From assembly GCF_000474745.1 (NCBI RefSeq), contig NZ_ASJR01000010.1, forward strand, positions 44,196-108,195: DNA of 64,000 nt. The letters are read 5' to 3'. This DNA is from Chitinivibrio alkaliphilus ACht1. GTDB lineage: Bacteria > Fibrobacterota > Chitinivibrionia > Chitinivibrionales > Chitinivibrionaceae. Below are positions 29,831 through 41,804 of this stretch, in pieces; position 1 is the stretch's first letter, and each line of letters begins with the position of its first letter. The notes under the pieces are model-generated. The model did not search any database and was not told the origin of the DNA. It was given only the letters and a program-made list of their open reading frames with translations. Made by a program: the position numbers and the translations under genes.

Positions 29831-32313
29831 GTGATCATCTCAATGATTCGTATCTTCTCATTGAAGATGAAATGAAACGGTCCTATCTTGACTACTCCAT
29901 GAGTATGATAACTTCACGGGCATTACCCGATGTGCGGGACGGGTTAAAACCAGTGCACCGTCGCGTACTCTTTGCCATGGGAGAACTGAACCTTTCTCAT
30001 ACACGAAGTTATAAGAAAAGTGCCCGTGTTGTTGGTGACGTTATCGGTAAATATCACCCCCATGGTGACAGTGCTGTATACGACACCCTTGTACGTATGG
30101 CCCAAGATTTCTCGCTTCGCTACCCCCTCGTAGATGGCCAGGGAAACTTTGGCTCCATTGATGGCGACTCTGCTGCCGCAATGCGGTATACCGAGTGTCG
30201 TCTCACAAAAAGTGCTGAAGATATGCTTGATGATTTGGAGAAAGACACCTGCGATTTTCAAGCCAATTATGATGAATCAACGGAAGAGCCTAAGGTGTTG
30301 CCTGCAAAGGTCCCGCAACTTCTCCTCAATGGTTCTACGGGGATTGCCGTTGGTATGGCGACAAACATGGCTCCCCATAACTACCTGGAACTTCGCTCGG
30401 CTATCCAGCAATATATTAAGGACCCCGATATTGATATCGAGGATCTTATCAGAACTGTTCCCGGCCCAGATTTTCCCACGGGTGGTATTATTTATGGGCG
30501 AAAAGGAATTTATGATGCCTATAAGACAGGTCGGGGGAAAGTATTAATGCGCGCTCGCGCAGAGGTTGAAGAAAGTGGTGGCCGTGAGCAGATTATTATC
30601 ACGGAAATCCCCTACATGGTCAATAAAACAACCATGCTTGAAAAGATTGTTGAGCAAGTACGCAATGGTAAAATTGACGGCATATCCTTTGTACGTGATG
30701 AGTCAGACCGAAAGGGAATGCGCATCGTTATCGGTATCAAAAAAGACTCCTTTGGAGATATCGTTCTCAATAAACTCTACAAATATACGCAGCTTCAGAG
30801 CACCTTCGGTATTAACAATCTTGCCCTTGTAGATGGCCAACCGCAACTTTTAAATCTTAAAGAACTAATATCTCATTTCGTAAAACATCGTTTTTCTGTG
30901 ATTACCCGTCGTACCGAATTTGAGTTAAGAAAGGCTGAAGCCCGCGCCCACATACTTGAGGGATTACTGGTAGCGGTAGATAACATTGATGAGATTGTCA
31001 AGATCATTCGCGGTTCTGACAACGATGAGCAAGCACAACAATCTCTCATGGACCGGTTTTCTCTTACAGAAATTCAGTCGAAGGCAATATTGGACATGCG
31101 CCTTCGCCGACTTACGGGACTTCAGCGCCTTGAACTTGAAGAGGAATTCAAAAAACTTCAAGAACAAATTGCGGATCTTAAAGATATATTGGCAAATGAG
31201 TCCCGTGTGTATGCTATTATCTCAGACGACTTGGATACCCTTGCTGAGCATAAGGAATACCGTGGTGCACGAAAAACATCCATTGTTGATTCTACGGCAG
31301 AAGTATCCTTGGAAGATATGATTCCCGATGAGGACATGGTTATTACCATGAGCCATGAAGGGTATGTAAAACGAACATCTGCCAAAACCTACCGCACACA
31401 GGGACGAGGCGGACGTGGGGTAAAAGGGATGGATTCAAAAGATTCCGATTTTATCGAAACAATGTTTGTTGCCTCTGCTCATTCGAATCTCCTGTTCTTT
31501 ACGAATTTCGGACGATGTTATTCCATCAAAGTCTATGCAATTCCTGAAACAGGACGCCAATCGAAGGGACGCCCCTTGGTGAATATTATTGATTTTCTGC
31601 CCGATGAGAAAATAGCTGCGTGTATCCCCGTAAAAGAATTTACCGAGGAACACTATATTGTTCAAACAACGCAAAAAGGAACAATTAATAAACAGAGTCT
31701 TGGTGCCTATGCGAAAATCAGACGAACTGGTATTAACTCCGTAAATATGGATGAGGATGATCGTCTGGTATCAGTATCCCTTTGTACCAATGACGCGTAT
31801 ATTGTCATAGCAACCCTCCAGGGGAAAGCCATACGTGTTTCAGCAGAGACGGTTCGGCCCCTTGGGCGCAATACCCGTGGCGTACGCGGTATCAGCCTCC
31901 GTGAAGGAGATCATGTTATCGGTACCGTAACCCTCACGTCGGAAGAGCAGGAAATTCTTACGGTAACGGAAAATGGTTTTGGCAAACGCACGGCCCTCTC
32001 CGAGTATCGTGTTACTAATCGTGGTGGTGTCGGCATTATTAATATCAAACAGAGCCCACGTAATGGCAGTGTGGTGAGTGTCATGGCCCCTGATCCAGAG
32101 GGTGACATTCTTATTATCACACGGAAGGGTATTATTATCCGTACGGAAGTAGCTCATATTAGTACTACCGGACGTAATACCCTAGGGGTAAAATTGATTA
32201 ATCTAGCTGAAGATGACGCTGTAATTGATGTAACGTCCTGTACAAAGGAAGAAGAAGACTCATCTGGAGACGACTCCCTCAATACAGAGGAAACACCCGT
32301 TACAGAAGAATAA
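29827..32313 (+). CDS. gyrA: DNA gyrase subunit A
   Basis: An 828-residue subunit that cuts and rejoins DNA. The catalytic Tyr lies in AAMRYTE. The quinolone region reads [21 protein letters not shown], with the sensitive-type Ser and Asp. The GyrA box [10 protein letters not shown] identifies gyrase rather than topoisomerase IV, and six-bladed repeats fill the C-terminal third. An acidic, Thr-rich tail ends the protein. It is coupled to surE by a four-base overlap and ends at the hairpin 32323-32346. Confidence 0.95.
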   Translation: MSDHLNDSYLLIEDEMKRSYLDYSMSMITSRALPDVRDGLKPVHRRVLFAMGELNLSHTRSYKKSARVVGDVIGKYHPHGDSAVYDTLVRMAQDFSLRYPLVDGQGNFGSIDGDSAAAMRYTECRLTKSAEDMLDDLEKDTCDFQANYDESTEEPKVLPAKVPQLLLNGSTGIAVGMATNMAPHNYLELRSAIQQYIKDPDIDIEDLIRTVPGPDFPTGGIIYGRKGIYDAYKTGRGKVLMRARAEVEESGGREQIIITEIPYMVNKTTMLEKIVEQVRNGKIDGISFVRDESDRKGMRIVIGIKKDSFGDIVLNKLYKYTQLQSTFGINNLALVDGQPQLLNLKELISHFVKHRFSVITRRTEFELRKAEARAHILEGLLVAVDNIDEIVKIIRGSDNDEQAQQSLMDRFSLTEIQSKAILDMRLRRLTGLQRLELEEEFKKLQEQIADLKDILANESRVYAIISDDLDTLAEHKEYRGARKTSIVDSTAEVSLEDMIPDEDMVITMSHEGYVKRTSAKTYRTQGRGGRGVKGMDSKDSDFIETMFVASAHSNLLFFTNFGRCYSIKVYAIPETGRQSKGRPLVNIIDFLPDEKIAACIPVKEFTEEHYIVQTTQKGTINKQSLGAYAKIRRTGINSVNMDEDDRLVSVSLCTNDAYIVIATLQGKAIRVSAETVRPLGRNTRGVRGISLREGDHVIGTVTLTSEEQEILTVTENGFGKRTALSEYRVTNRGGVGIINIKQSPRNGSVVSVMAPDPEGDILIITRKGIIIRTEVAHISTTGRNTLGVKLINLAEDDAVIDVTSCTKEEEDSSGDDSLNTEETPVTEE

Positions 32314-32322
32314 AGAGAAATA

Positions 32323-32356
32323 CCGGGGAGGAAACACACTCCCCGGACTCATTTTC
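32323..32356 (+). terminator. Terminator after gyrA
   Basis: CCGGGGAG and CTCCCCGG form a perfect 8-bp stem with an 8-base loop ten bases after the gyrA stop, followed by a short T-rich run (ACTCATTTTC). The weak T-tract makes it a moderate intrinsic terminator. Confidence 0.65.
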
Positions 32357-32451
32357 ACTACTCATATTTTCTAAAGCCTCCAAGATATTTTTTCTTTTTG
32401 TTGCCTCATCTTGCAAAAAATCGTAGGATTTACAGAGAAAAGGGGGACATC

Positions 32452-32805
32452 ATGAAGATATGTATAATTGATGATTCTGAAGAGATCACCGACCTTTTAC
32501 GTGACTATTTGGCTGTTTCAGATATAGACTGTACCGTCGACACATATAACAATCCTGAAGAAGCAATCAAATATCTCAAGGGGTGTCACGACACGGATAT
32601 CCTCATAACAGATATGCACATGGGTAAAGTATCCGGATTAGATGTAATCAAAGCGACAGGACAGAGGGCCATAAAGATGGTTATCTCAGGGAATATCTCG
32701 GAAACAGAAATTCTGCACCTTGAAACGATGAATATAAAGTTTTATGATAAACCAATCAATATCAAAGAGTTATTGAACGACATCAGCCATACTGGAATCA
32801 CCTAG
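32452..32805 (+). CDS. Stand-alone response regulator receiver
   Basis: A 117-residue CheY-like receiver with no output domain. It has the acidic pocket (IIDDSEE), the phospho-acceptor Asp in ILITDMHMGKVSG, a switch Ser (VISGN) and the Lys in YDKPINIK. ATG 32452 is chosen because GGGGGA lies just before it. It follows the gyrA terminator and converges on uvrA, their stop codons overlapping in CTAG. The kinase partner is unknown; the hybrid kinase at 41785 is one candidate. Confidence 0.85.
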   Translation: MKICIIDDSEEITDLLRDYLAVSDIDCTVDTYNNPEEAIKYLKGCHDTDILITDMHMGKVSGLDVIKATGQRAIKMVISGNISETEILHLETMNIKFYDKPINIKELLNDISHTGIT

Positions 32806-35603
32806 AGAAGTGGCGCAAGATAAGCACCAGTTGCCGATTCAGCACATGCAGCAATGTCTTCGGGAGTACCAGAACATACGATGCTCCCCCCCTTTTCACC
32901 CCCCTCAGGGCCAATATCAATAATATGATCTGCGCATTTTATCACATCAAGATTATGTTCGATGATAATAACGGTATTTCCTTTTTCAACCAAAGCCTGG
33001 AGCACAGCCAGGAGAAGACGGATATCTTCAAAATGAAGCCCCGTGGTTGGTTCATCAAGTATGTAGAGAGTCTTTCCCGTAGAAACCTTGGTTAACTCTG
33101 CCGCAAGCTTTATGCGCTGGGCCTCACCTCCCGATAAGGTTGTTGCTGGTTGACCAAGATGGATATAGCCAAGGCCAACCCGCTCGAGCACCTCCAAGCG
33201 TCGATAAATAAGCGGCTGTGCTTCAAAAAAAGACAAGGCTTCTTCCACGGTCATCTCCAGCACATCGGCGATGGATTTTCCCTTATACTGTACCATTAAT
33301 GTTTCACGATTATACCGTTTCCCATGACACACCTCGCACTCAACAAAGACGTCGGGAAGAAAATTCATTTCTATGCGCATTACACCATCACCCTTACACG
33401 CTTCGCATCGTCCACCCTTTACATTAAAGCTGAAACGCCCCTTGGTAAACCCGCGCATTTTTGATTCCGGCAGCTGGGCGAAAAGATCTCGAATATAATC
33501 AAAGATCTTTGTATACGTAGCGGGGTTTGAACGAGGAGTACGCCCAATGGGTGATTGGTCGATATCAATGACCTTATCGATATGCTCAACCCCCTCTATC
33601 CGTTCGTATGAAAGGGGAGTTACCTTTGCTTTGGATACCTCCCGCGCTAACAACGGATAGAGGGTTTGGTTCACAAGAGTACTTTTTCCCGATCCTGATA
33701 TACCCGTGACGCAGGTTAATACCCCAAGAGGAAATGAAGCGGTAATGTGTTTCAAGTTATTACCCTGAGCGCCGTAAACAGTAAGCTTCTTGTCAGAAAA
33801 GCTCCGCCGTGTAACCGGCAGAGAAATAGCACGTTTACCGGAAAGATACGCACCGGTGAGCGATGCTTCCACCGTCATAACAGTGCTGGGGGTTCCCGCC
33901 GCAACGACCTCTCCCCCATGGATTCCTGCACGAGGCCCAATATCGATGAGCCAATCAGCCCGCTCCAGAGTCTCTTGATCATGTTCAATAACAATAAGCG
34001 TATTGCCAAGATCACGGAGAGCAAAAAGGGTCGCAAGAAGCTTTGAATTATCCCGAGGATGCAAACCGATACTCGGCTCATCTAAAATATAGGTTACCCC
34101 CGTGAGACGAGAACCAATCTGAGTTGCCAGGCGAATACGTTGTGCTTCTCCTCCAGAAAGGGTCTGAGCCATACGGTTGAGAGATAAATACTCCAACCCT
34201 ACATTCAAGAGGAAATCAAGGCGCGAATGAATCTCCCGAAGAATCTGCCGGGAAATATGCTCCTCCTTCGGAGAAAGCTCTAGGGTTGTAAAAAACTCCT
34301 TTACTCGACGAATGGTATATGAAGAGAGTGTTCCTATATCTATTCCCCCAACAAAGACAGAAAGACTCTCCTTTGATAAACGCTTTCCCTGACATGTTGG
34401 ACAGGTTTTACTACTCATGTATGACTCAATCCATGAACGAATAAATTCAGACTCTGTTTCTTTATATCGTCGTAGAAGATTGGGGACAACCCCTTCGTAA
34501 GGCTTTCGATGCCCCTTCAAGGGCACTTCACGTCCCTTATTGCCAAATAAGATTAGTTCCTGCTCTTTCTTTGATAGCTCTTTCCACGGAACTGTCATAT
34601 CAATATCAAAAACTGTACAGAGCCGTTTTAAAAGCCTGCGGCTCCAGAGAGTATGTTTCTTGGCACCTCTCCAAGGATCGATGGCTCCCCGGGAAAGACT
34701 CACCGTATCCCGCGGTACTACCAAAGAAGGATCCACCTCCATAATTCTTCCAAGACCGTTGCATTTTGGACACGCCCCGAAGGGAGAGTTAAATGAAAAG
34801 TTTCGTGGCTCAATACTCTCAAAGCTCACAGAACAATCAGGACAGGCAAGTTTTTCAGAAAAGACCATGCGTGATCGATCATCGGTAGGAAAATCAATAT
34901 ATACAGAATTATTACAACTCAAGGAAAGGGCCGTCTCTAAGGAATCAGTAAGGCGCCGTGCTACCCCCTCCTTTACCACGAGACGATCTATCACAACAAA
35001 AATTGAGTGTTTACGATTCTTTTCCAAACTCACAGATTCATCGAGAAGAAAGGATGTATCATCAACAAGAACGCGAAGAAACCCCTCTTTACGTAGTTCT
35101 TCAAAAACCTCACGGTGTTCGCCTTTTTTTCCTAATACCGCAGGAGCAAGCAATTGAAATTTCGTCCCGTCAGAAAAATCCATGAGTTTGTCACAGATCT
35201 CTTGCACGGTTTGACTTTGCAGAATTTTCCCGCAGGAATAACAGTGTGGGATTCCAATTGAGGAGTAAAGTAAGCGAAGATAGTCGTGAATTTCCGTAAT
35301 GGTCGCGACGGTTGATCGGGGGTTGTGCCCCGTTGTTTTCTGCTCAATAGATATTGCCGGAGAAAGTCCTTCAATCGATTGCACATCCGGTTTTTCCCGT
35401 AGTCCAAGAAACTGGCGCGCATAGGATGAAAGGGACTCAACATATCTTCGCTGTCCCTCAGAATACAGCGTATCAAAGGCCAGAGATGACTTCCCAGAGC
35501 CGGAAAGCCCCGAAATAACTGTTAAGGAATCGCGTGGGATTGTAACAGACACATTTTTTAGATTGTGTTCATTAGCCCCAATTATTTCAATATTTTTATT
35601 CAT
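32802..35603 (-). CDS. uvrA: Excinuclease ABC subunit A
   Basis: A 933-residue DNA damage sensor of nucleotide excision repair. It has two ABC ATPase modules with Walker [10 protein letters not shown] and GISGSGKST and two LSGGEAQRI signatures. Two zinc modules are visible (CPDC/CPKC in the first half; CEAC/CEVC in the second). The length is normal for a class without extra domains. No LexA-type box could be identified upstream by eye. The uvrB and uvrC genes are not in the window. Confidence 0.95.
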   Translation of the reverse strand: MNKNIEIIGANEHNLKNVSVTIPRDSLTVISGLSGSGKSSLAFDTLYSEGQRRYVESLSSYARQFLGLREKPDVQSIEGLSPAISIEQKTTGHNPRSTVATITEIHDYLRLLYSSIGIPHCYSCGKILQSQTVQEICDKLMDFSDGTKFQLLAPAVLGKKGEHREVFEELRKEGFLRVLVDDTSFLLDESVSLEKNRKHSIFVVIDRLVVKEGVARRLTDSLETALSLSCNNSVYIDFPTDDRSRMVFSEKLACPDCSVSFESIEPRNFSFNSPFGACPKCNGLGRIMEVDPSLVVPRDTVSLSRGAIDPWRGAKKHTLWSRRLLKRLCTVFDIDMTVPWKELSKKEQELILFGNKGREVPLKGHRKPYEGVVPNLLRRYKETESEFIRSWIESYMSSKTCPTCQGKRLSKESLSVFVGGIDIGTLSSYTIRRVKEFFTTLELSPKEEHISRQILREIHSRLDFLLNVGLEYLSLNRMAQTLSGGEAQRIRLATQIGSRLTGVTYILDEPSIGLHPRDNSKLLATLFALRDLGNTLIVIEHDQETLERADWLIDIGPRAGIHGGEVVAAGTPSTVMTVEASLTGAYLSGKRAISLPVTRRSFSDKKLTVYGAQGNNLKHITASFPLGVLTCVTGISGSGKSTLVNQTLYPLLAREVSKAKVTPLSYERIEGVEHIDKVIDIDQSPIGRTPRSNPATYTKIFDYIRDLFAQLPESKMRGFTKGRFSFNVKGGRCEACKGDGVMRIEMNFLPDVFVECEVCHGKRYNRETLMVQYKGKSIADVLEMTVEEALSFFEAQPLIYRRLEVLERVGLGYIHLGQPATTLSGGEAQRIKLAAELTKVSTGKTLYILDEPTTGLHFEDIRLLLAVLQALVEKGNTVIIIEHNLDVIKCADHIIDIGPEGGEKGGSIVCSGTPEDIAACAESATGAYLAPLL

Positions 35604-35750
35604 GAATACCCATACACATTTGACAATCCGTCCATATCATGTTAAAATACATCATGGACATCGTGGAATTGATAAATCAGCATGGACATACCATTGCACA
35701 AAGACTATATTTATAAGAGTTTGAATTGGTGAGAGATAAGAGAGGTTCTA

Positions 35751-36110
35751 TTGCATTATACAATACTATTAATAGACGATGAAAAAACAATACGCTCTTT
35801 CTTGAGTCGCTTTTTTGAAACTCAAAACTACACCTACTCCCTTGCCGAATCAGGAGAATGTGCCCTTGAACTTATGAGTAATCATTCCTATGATCTTGTG
35901 ATTATGGATATGCACTTGGAGGATTTTCATGGAGCAGAGCTCTTTCCACACATTCGTGACAAACAGCCGCGAATTCCTGTTCTTATCACAAGTGGATACA
36001 CGGAAGAACGGGATCTTGCATCGATTCTTCAAGATGAGAATACGAAATATCTTTCAAAGCCATTCCGCCTTACAGATATAAAACACCATATCACAAATCT
36101 CCTCTCATAA
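35751..36110 (+). CDS. Stand-alone response regulator receiver
   Basis: A 119-residue receiver domain without an output domain. The acidic pair is in LIDDEKT, the phospho-acceptor Asp in LVIMDMHLEDFHG, the switch Thr/Ser in LITSGY and the Lys in LSKPFR. The start is a TTG at 35751 with GAGAGG five bases before it; no ATG is suitably placed. It is divergent from uvrA and convergent with ectABC, meeting it at the hairpin 36116-36135. Confidence 0.82.
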   Translation: MHYTILLIDDEKTIRSFLSRFFETQNYTYSLAESGECALELMSNHSYDLVIMDMHLEDFHGAELFPHIRDKQPRIPVLITSGYTEERDLASILQDENTKYLSKPFRLTDIKHHITNLLS

Positions 36111-36135
36111 AAAAAGGGAGCATATAGATGCTCCC
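36109..36135 (-). terminator. Intrinsic terminator of ectABC
   Basis: GGGAGCAT and ATGCTCCC form a perfect 8-bp stem with a 4-base loop. On the minus strand it is followed directly by seven T, a textbook intrinsic terminator for the ectABC transcript. It may also serve the convergent receiver gene, though the plus-strand T-tract is poor. Confidence 0.85.
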
Positions 36136-36165
36136 TCGTTCAATCGATATAAAATACCGTCGAAA

Positions 36166-36561
36166 CTACGACTCATCCACCGGATAATATCCTTCCTTTG
36201 TATGTACCTCACGGCCAGACAAGGGCGGATTAAACGCACAGATAAGGCGCATTTCTTCTTCTGCACGCAGATAGTGTTTCTCATGCCCATTTAAGAGATA
36301 CAGAGTACCATCTTCAATAGGATGTACCTTTCCCGTTGTAAGATCTTCAATTTCACCCTTCCCACCAACGCAATATACAGCTTCTAGATGGTTTTTATAC
36401 CAGATATATGTTTCAGTTCCGGCGTGTATCAGGGTGTCATGAAAGGAAAACCCCATACCGTCATCCTTTAAAGAAAGGCGACGGCTGGTCCAATTTCCAT
36501 TTGGTGCTTTTACTTCACGCTCTGTACCAAGCACATCTTCCTGGAGTCGACGAACAATCAT
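36166..36561 (-). CDS. ectC: L-ectoine synthase
   Basis: A 131-residue cupin enzyme that cyclises N-gamma-acetyl-diaminobutyrate to ectoine, a compatible solute. Family blocks [18 protein letters not shown], the metal-site segment [16 protein letters not shown] and [12 protein letters not shown] are present. Its ATG overlaps the ectB stop by one base (TAATG). There is no ectD hydroxylase downstream, so ectoine rather than hydroxyectoine is the expected product. Confidence 0.95.
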   Translation of the reverse strand: MIVRRLQEDVLGTEREVKAPNGNWTSRRLSLKDDGMGFSFHDTLIHAGTETYIWYKNHLEAVYCVGGKGEIEDLTTGKVHPIEDGTLYLLNGHEKHYLRAEEEMRLICAFNPPLSGREVHTKEGYYPVDES

Positions 36562-37814
36562 TACGCCTCCCCGCCAACAAGCTCAGATAGTGATTTTTCC
36601 ATAATATCAAGACCTTCATTCAAGAGCTCATCAGAAATGGTGAGAGCTGGAAGAAGCTTTAATACATCGTCTTTCGATCCACAGGTTTCGGTAATCAGAT
36701 TGTGCGAAAAGTTGATCTTTGAAAATGTTCCCGCATCTGCAGGGTTCTTCATCTCAATACCCCATACCATACCACGACCACGAATTTCTGCAATATGTTC
36801 AGGGTATTTGTCAGCCATTTTCTGTAAACGAGAACGCATCAACTCACCCTTGCGGAAAATCTCTTTCTCAAAGGAATCATCAGCCCAATACTCTTGGAGC
36901 AATTGTACCGATGCAGCAAAGGCCAGGTTGTTTCCGCGGAACGTACCGGTATGCTGTCCGGGTTCCCACTTATCTAAGTCTGGGCGGAACAGAAGTAGGG
37001 CCATGGGGAGTCCTCCCCCGAGAGATTTTGAAAGACACACCATATCCGGTACAATACCAGCTTCTTCAAAGCTAAAAAACTTTCCCGTACGTCCATTTCC
37101 AACTTGAATATCGTCAATAATAAGAAGTATTTCATACTTCCGGCACAACTTCTCAAGCTTTTGGAGCCACTCTGTACTTGCAACCTTGATCCCACCTTCA
37201 CCCTGTACTGTTTCAACAATAACTGCTGCAGGGGTATCAAGACCACTACCAGAGTCTTCAAGATAGCGTTCAAACACACGTAAGGTATCCATATCACCTA
37301 AAAAACCATCAAAGGGCATGTGACTCACACTACCTCGGTTATCATACGATTCATCACGATAGGACTCATTTCCCGTAACCGCAAGAGCCCCCATGGTATG
37401 ACCATGATAGCCGTTGGTAAAAGCAACAATAGTGGAACGTCCCGTGGCAATACGAGCAAGCTTCATAGCAGTTTCCGTAGCATTGGTACCCGTGGGACCG
37501 GTAAATTGAAACTTATATTCAAGATTACGCGGCTCTAAGATAAGAGAGTTAAAGGTTTCCATAAAGGAACGCTTTACCTTCGTTGCCTTATCAAGACCAT
37601 GTACAACCCGCTTTTCCGTAAGATGCTCAATCATGGCAGCAGTTGCTTTTTCGGGGTTGTGACCATAATTCAGTGTACCTGCACCGGCAAAGAAATCCAG
37701 ATATGTTTTTCCATCTTCATCAACCATTTGAGAACCTTCCGCCGTATCAAATACAACGGGAAAAGAGCGGATATATCCGCGAACTTCTGACTCAAGGGTA
37801 TTAAAAATTTCCAT
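36561..37814 (-). CDS. ectB: Diaminobutyrate-2-oxoglutarate transaminase
   Basis: A 417-residue class III PLP aminotransferase that makes 2,4-diaminobutyrate from aspartate semialdehyde. Motifs include [37 protein letters not shown] and the PLP-lysine block [16 protein letters not shown] 37814 is chosen because AAGGA lies seven bases upstream; the in-frame ATG at 37847 lacks a site. Middle gene of ectABC. Confidence 0.95.
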   Translation of the reverse strand: MEIFNTLESEVRGYIRSFPVVFDTAEGSQMVDEDGKTYLDFFAGAGTLNYGHNPEKATAAMIEHLTEKRVVHGLDKATKVKRSFMETFNSLILEPRNLEYKFQFTGPTGTNATETAMKLARIATGRSTIVAFTNGYHGHTMGALAVTGNESYRDESYDNRGSVSHMPFDGFLGDMDTLRVFERYLEDSGSGLDTPAAVIVETVQGEGGIKVASTEWLQKLEKLCRKYEILLIIDDIQVGNGRTGKFFSFEEAGIVPDMVCLSKSLGGGLPMALLLFRPDLDKWEPGQHTGTFRGNNLAFAASVQLLQEYWADDSFEKEIFRKGELMRSRLQKMADKYPEHIAEIRGRGMVWGIEMKNPADAGTFSKINFSHNLITETCGSKDDVLKLLPALTISDELLNEGLDIMEKSLSELVGGEA

Positions 37815-37857
37815 AATAAAATCCTTATGTAAAGGGTTAGAATTCAATTAAAATAAA

Positions 37858-38346
37858 TTACAGTTGTATTGTGTATAAATCCTCTGCCTCATGATCACCT
37901 GCACCAAAATCAGATGCCGTAAGAAAGGGCTCTTTTGAGATTGAAGCATTTTTTGCCGCCGCATACTTTTTAAACACTGCCTGAGACGCCGTGTTCGAAG
38001 CGGTAATAGTGGTTTCTATGGCAGCAATATCCTTTGATTGCGAAGAAACAATCCAATCGAGCATTTTCCCCGCAAGCCCCTTTCCACGAGCAGCAGAAGA
38101 TACGGCAACTTGCCACACAAAAAGTGTTTGCGGCGCTTCTGGGCGAAAATACGCTGATATATACCCACATATTTCTCCGTCCAACTCTGCAATAACGGAG
38201 GTCGCGGCAAAATCACGACACATCATATAGTAGTAATAGGTGGTATTGAGATCCAAAGGTGGGCACGCTTCTATTAGACGAGCCACGGAAAGACCGTCGG
38301 AAAATTCCGGCTGACGATAGGTGATAGTGGCATCAAGTCCCATCAT
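37858..38346 (-). CDS. ectA: L-2,4-diaminobutyrate acetyltransferase
   Basis: A 162-residue GNAT enzyme acetylating diaminobutyrate with acetyl-CoA. The acetyl-CoA block VAVSSAARGKGLAGKML and the substrate segment PPLDLNTTYYYYMMC are typical of EctA. Two adjacent ATG codons (38346 and 38343) follow AAGGAG; the second has the better spacing. Further in-frame upstream codons to 38436 lack a ribosome site. First gene of the ectoine operon. A TATACT box (minus strand, 38383-38388) lies about 37 bases upstream as a possible -10. No EctR-type regulator is adjacent. Confidence 0.93.
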   Translation of the reverse strand: MMGLDATITYRQPEFSDGLSVARLIEACPPLDLNTTYYYYMMCRDFAATSVIAELDGEICGYISAYFRPEAPQTLFVWQVAVSSAARGKGLAGKMLDWIVSSQSKDIAAIETTITASNTASQAVFKKYAAAKNASISKEPFLTASDFGAGDHEAEDLYTIQL

Positions 38347-38544
38347 ATACTCCTTCGTATAAAAGGTATCAAAGATTGTTGTAGTATAGTAAATTCTATG
38401 TGCGTTCTGTTTGACGTACTGAGGAAATACAGCCAAGGCATATTTTGAGAAGTTTTACGAAAAGTACGTTCCAAATAGATACGGTGTATCCCGGAATAAG
38501 TTAGGTTGTGCTAAATATATATTGTTTTCATGGCTGAATCAAGG

Positions 38545-38581
38545 GGTAAGAGAAAAGAGGATGGAGAGCAACTCTCCATCC
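38545..38581 (-). terminator. Intrinsic terminator of aspS
   Basis: GGATGGAGAG and CTCTCCATCC form a perfect 10-bp stem with a 3-base loop, ten bases beyond the aspS stop. On the minus strand it is followed by the T-rich run TCTTTTCTCTT. It lies in the gap between ectA and aspS, which otherwise holds only the ectA promoter region. Confidence 0.8.
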
Positions 38582-38590
38582 AAAGGTGTT

Positions 38591-40375
38591 TTATTCCTGA
38601 ACTTCAGGAAGAACGTGACGAAGATGTAACTCGTGCAACTGCTCTTCACTTACAGGGGCAGGAGCCTGCATCAGCAAGTCTTCTGCACGCTGATTCATGG
38701 GAAAGGCAATCACTTCACGAATATTTTCTTCTCCAGCAAGAAGCATGACCATACGATCTACACCGGGAGCAATACCGCCATGGGGAGGAGCTCCGTAGGT
38801 AAAGGCTTTTAGCATACCCCCAAACTCCTGCTCCACCACCTCCGGTCCATACCCGGCAATCTCAAAGGCCTTGTACATAATCCGGGGTTGATGATTTCGA
38901 ATTGCGCCAGAAGAAAGTTCCACACCGTTACACACGATATCATATTGATAGGCAAGAATATCGAGGGGATCCTGCTCTTCAAGAGCCTTCATCCCCCCCT
39001 GGGGCATAGAAAAGGGATTATGAGAAAATTCAATGGCCTTCGTTTCTTTATTAGACTCATACATAGGAAAATCAACAATCCAGCAGAACCGATAAACCCC
39101 TTCTTCCAGAAGAGAAAGGTCTTCTCCAAGCTTCGTACGTAATTTCCCTGCAATGTCTGCTGCAACATCTACCTCATCGCATACGAAAAATACCACATCT
39201 CCTGTTTCGACATCACAGGCAGATTCAATAGCATTTACTGTTTCCGTATCAAGGAATTTCAGAATGGGCCCCTTTATCTCTTCCTCTTTCCACGTGAGAT
39301 AGGCAAGCCCCTTTGAACCAAGGGAATCCTGAGCATGTTTTACTAATTTATCAAAGAAACTCCGTGGCTTCTGAGCAATATTCTTCACCGGAATCGCGCG
39401 GACAACAGCACCATTCTGTACTGCCGTGGCAAAGGCCTTAAAGCCAGATTCTGCAAAGATATCCGAAGTATCGCGAATAATTATGGGGTTACGCAGGTCA
39501 GGCTTGTCCGTCCCATACTTCAACATCGCCTCTCGGTAGGGTATCCGCGTAAAGGGCGCTGTGTCAGCTTTATGTTTCCCGAATGTTGCAAAGGTGTCGG
39601 AAAGCACTCGTTCCATCACACCGAATACATCTTCTTGATCTGCAAAGGCCATTTCCATATCTAGCTGATAAAACTCACCGGGAGAGCGATCTGCACGCGC
39701 ATCTTCATCACGAAAACACGGAGCAATCTGGAAATACTTATCAAACCCCGATGCCATAAGAAGTTGTTTATACTGTTGCGGGGCCTGCGGGAGTGCGTAG
39801 AATGTTCCGGGATGAACCCGGGATGGAACAAGGTAGTCTCGTGCACCCTCCGGAGATGAGCCCGTAAGAATTGGGGTTTGAATCTCCATAAACCCTTCTT
39901 TGGTCATCTGATCACGCAAATGCGAGATTACGCGAGAACGCAAGACAATATTTGAATGCACAGACTCCCTTCGCAAATCTAAATACCGATACCGCAAACG
40001 CTGATCCTCAGGGGTTTCTTTTTCAGGAAACACAGGAAATGGCAGAGGAGCACACTCCCCCAATACCTCATAGGTTTTCACCACAACTTCAATCTCCCCG
40101 GTGTGCATATCGGGATTCACATTATCATCGCTGCGTGCAGCCACTTCTCCGGAAAACTGAACAACCGTTTCCTTTTGTAAATGACCGATTTCATATTGAT
40201 GGGGATTATCCGGATATATAACCACCTGCGTTATACCGTAATGATCGCGAAGATCAATAAAGAGAACACCGCCATGATCACGGCGATTGTTGATCCATCC
40301 GGAGAGTGTGACCTCGTGCCCAACGGAGGATGCGGTGAGTTCATTACAGGTATGCGTTCGAAAAGTATTCGGCAT
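38591..40375 (-). CDS. aspS: Aspartyl-tRNA synthetase
   Basis: A 594-residue class IIb synthetase of the bacterial type. It has an N-terminal OB-fold anticodon-binding domain ([23 protein letters not shown]), motif 2 in [11 protein letters not shown], a GAD insertion domain, and the motif 3 region [11 protein letters not shown], then the typical C-terminal block [20 protein letters not shown] lies seven bases before the ATG at 40375. Whether it discriminates tRNA-Asp from tRNA-Asn cannot be judged by eye. Confidence 0.95.
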   Translation of the reverse strand: MPNTFRTHTCNELTASSVGHEVTLSGWINNRRDHGGVLFIDLRDHYGITQVVIYPDNPHQYEIGHLQKETVVQFSGEVAARSDDNVNPDMHTGEIEVVVKTYEVLGECAPLPFPVFPEKETPEDQRLRYRYLDLRRESVHSNIVLRSRVISHLRDQMTKEGFMEIQTPILTGSSPEGARDYLVPSRVHPGTFYALPQAPQQYKQLLMASGFDKYFQIAPCFRDEDARADRSPGEFYQLDMEMAFADQEDVFGVMERVLSDTFATFGKHKADTAPFTRIPYREAMLKYGTDKPDLRNPIIIRDTSDIFAESGFKAFATAVQNGAVVRAIPVKNIAQKPRSFFDKLVKHAQDSLGSKGLAYLTWKEEEIKGPILKFLDTETVNAIESACDVETGDVVFFVCDEVDVAADIAGKLRTKLGEDLSLLEEGVYRFCWIVDFPMYESNKETKAIEFSHNPFSMPQGGMKALEEQDPLDILAYQYDIVCNGVELSSGAIRNHQPRIMYKAFEIAGYGPEVVEQEFGGMLKAFTYGAPPHGGIAPGVDRMVMLLAGEENIREVIAFPMNQRAEDLLMQAPAPVSEEQLHELHLRHVLPEVQE

Positions 40376-40469
40376 TTTTAATCCTTATTTTTATAGTACT
40401 CTGACCGCATAAAATACGTTTTTACGGACTTCCATGGGACAAAAAAATTTTCAAAACAGAGGGGCAAGA

Positions 40470-41804
40470 TTATGTGGAATACTGGGCAAGATATGTATCC
40501 ATGGAGAATTTTCGTTTCAAGCCGGCGGCATTCATATACCGAACGTTTCCATAGAGTTTTCGTTCCTGCCATGGCCGATCATGCCGCCCGAAACACCATG
40601 CAACCCCCGTATATGTATTGGGATCGTATCCATCAAGAGCATAGGTGTTCTGCAAAGACAAGGCCCGTGAAAAGGCCTCCTCAGGAGTAGAGCTCCATGC
40701 AAGAAGACATTTTCCCCAATACATACGCATATAATTATGCATGAGACCGGTCTTTCGCATCTGCCTTTGTGCTGCATTCCAGTATACATCAGCAGTTTTC
40801 CCCTGTTCTAAATCAGAATAGTCATAGATATGTTCCCGCCGATCTGTACCATGTGTTGCCAAACTCCTGCGTGCCCACGCCGGGACAGCCTCCTCGTATT
40901 GATCATAGCCGGGGGTGTAGTGAACAAAATTATAGGCAAGCTCACGACGAACAAAAAACTGTTCTATAAAGGCATCCTTGGCAGCCATGGGAGCCGTGGC
41001 GGCACACACGGCATGGTAGATAGTTACCGGTGAAATATGTCCAAAATGAAGATAGGGGCTTATATTCGATGTTACGGCTTTACTCGGGTCACGAGCATCT
41101 TTATGATAGACAGGAAGATGCGTGGTAAGAAAATAATCCAGTTGAGCACGGGCCGCGCTTTCACCACCGGTAATCCATAAAGTAGCTGCCAAAGGATGGT
41201 GCTGCTTTTCAGAAACAATCCCCGTAATAGCTTTTATCTGGGCAGATGAAAGAGGTTTTGTAGAGAAAGAAGACATACACTCTTCAAGAAAGTGCTCCTT
41301 CTGCGCATGCAACTTTTTTCGTATGGTCCATGCCATATACTCCTGCTTCTCAGACGCCTCCTGAATCGGCACAATCACATTGGAATCGACCCGATCAATT
41401 GATACATTACACTGGGATGCCACCTGTTGCTGCAATGCCTCAGTACACCGTCCATAGGGATAATCCATGACAACCAAATCGGCCCGCTCTGCCAGGGCCG
41501 TCAGCTCTCTGCACGAAGCCCTGTCTCTGAGGATAGCATAAATACTCTTCTCACAAAGGGCCGTGAATACTTCACGGGCGCCCTCAAGAAAAAAGGGGTA
41601 CTGACAGAGAGAAATCTCATCTTCTACGGGAGCCATGTACACAACAAGGGGCAGAGAACAACTACGAGCATACTCCACGGCATGACACAGGGAGTAATTG
41701 TTCTTCAATCGAAAGGCATTTTGCATCCAGTACAAAACAAACCGATCTGCCGAGGGCACAGAGCATTCCCCCCGACGATATACGTCAATTCGTTGCGGAT
41801 TCAT
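40470..41804 (-). CDS. phr: Class II CPD photolyase
   Basis: A 444-residue flavoprotein that repairs cyclobutane pyrimidine dimers with light. Class II character is shown by VLYWMQNAFR near the N-terminus and the C-terminal blocks HYTPGYDQYEEAVPAWAR, VYWNAAQRQMRKTGLMHNYM, RMYWGKCLL and DGYDPNTYTGVAWCFG. GGAGGG precedes the ATG at 41804. The gene overlaps the end of a hybrid sensor kinase by 20 bases, so their expression is probably coupled. Confidence 0.93.
   Translation of the reverse strand: MNPQRIDVYRRGECSVPSADRFVLYWMQNAFRLKNNYSLCHAVEYARSCSLPLVVYMAPVEDEISLCQYPFFLEGAREVFTALCEKSIYAILRDRASCRELTALAERADLVVMDYPYGRCTEALQQQVASQCNVSIDRVDSNVIVPIQEASEKQEYMAWTIRKKLHAQKEHFLEECMSSFSTKPLSSAQIKAITGIVSEKQHHPLAATLWITGGESAARAQLDYFLTTHLPVYHKDARDPSKAVTSNISPYLHFGHISPVTIYHAVCAATAPMAAKDAFIEQFFVRRELAYNFVHYTPGYDQYEEAVPAWARRSLATHGTDRREHIYDYSDLEQGKTADVYWNAAQRQMRKTGLMHNYMRMYWGKCLLAWSSTPEEAFSRALSLQNTYALDGYDPNTYTGVAWCFGRHDRPWQERKLYGNVRYMNAAGLKRKFSMDTYLAQYST

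Noticed and set aside
34540..35157. A 205-codon open frame on the plus strand
   Set aside because: It is antisense to uvrA with no domain and no ribosome site.
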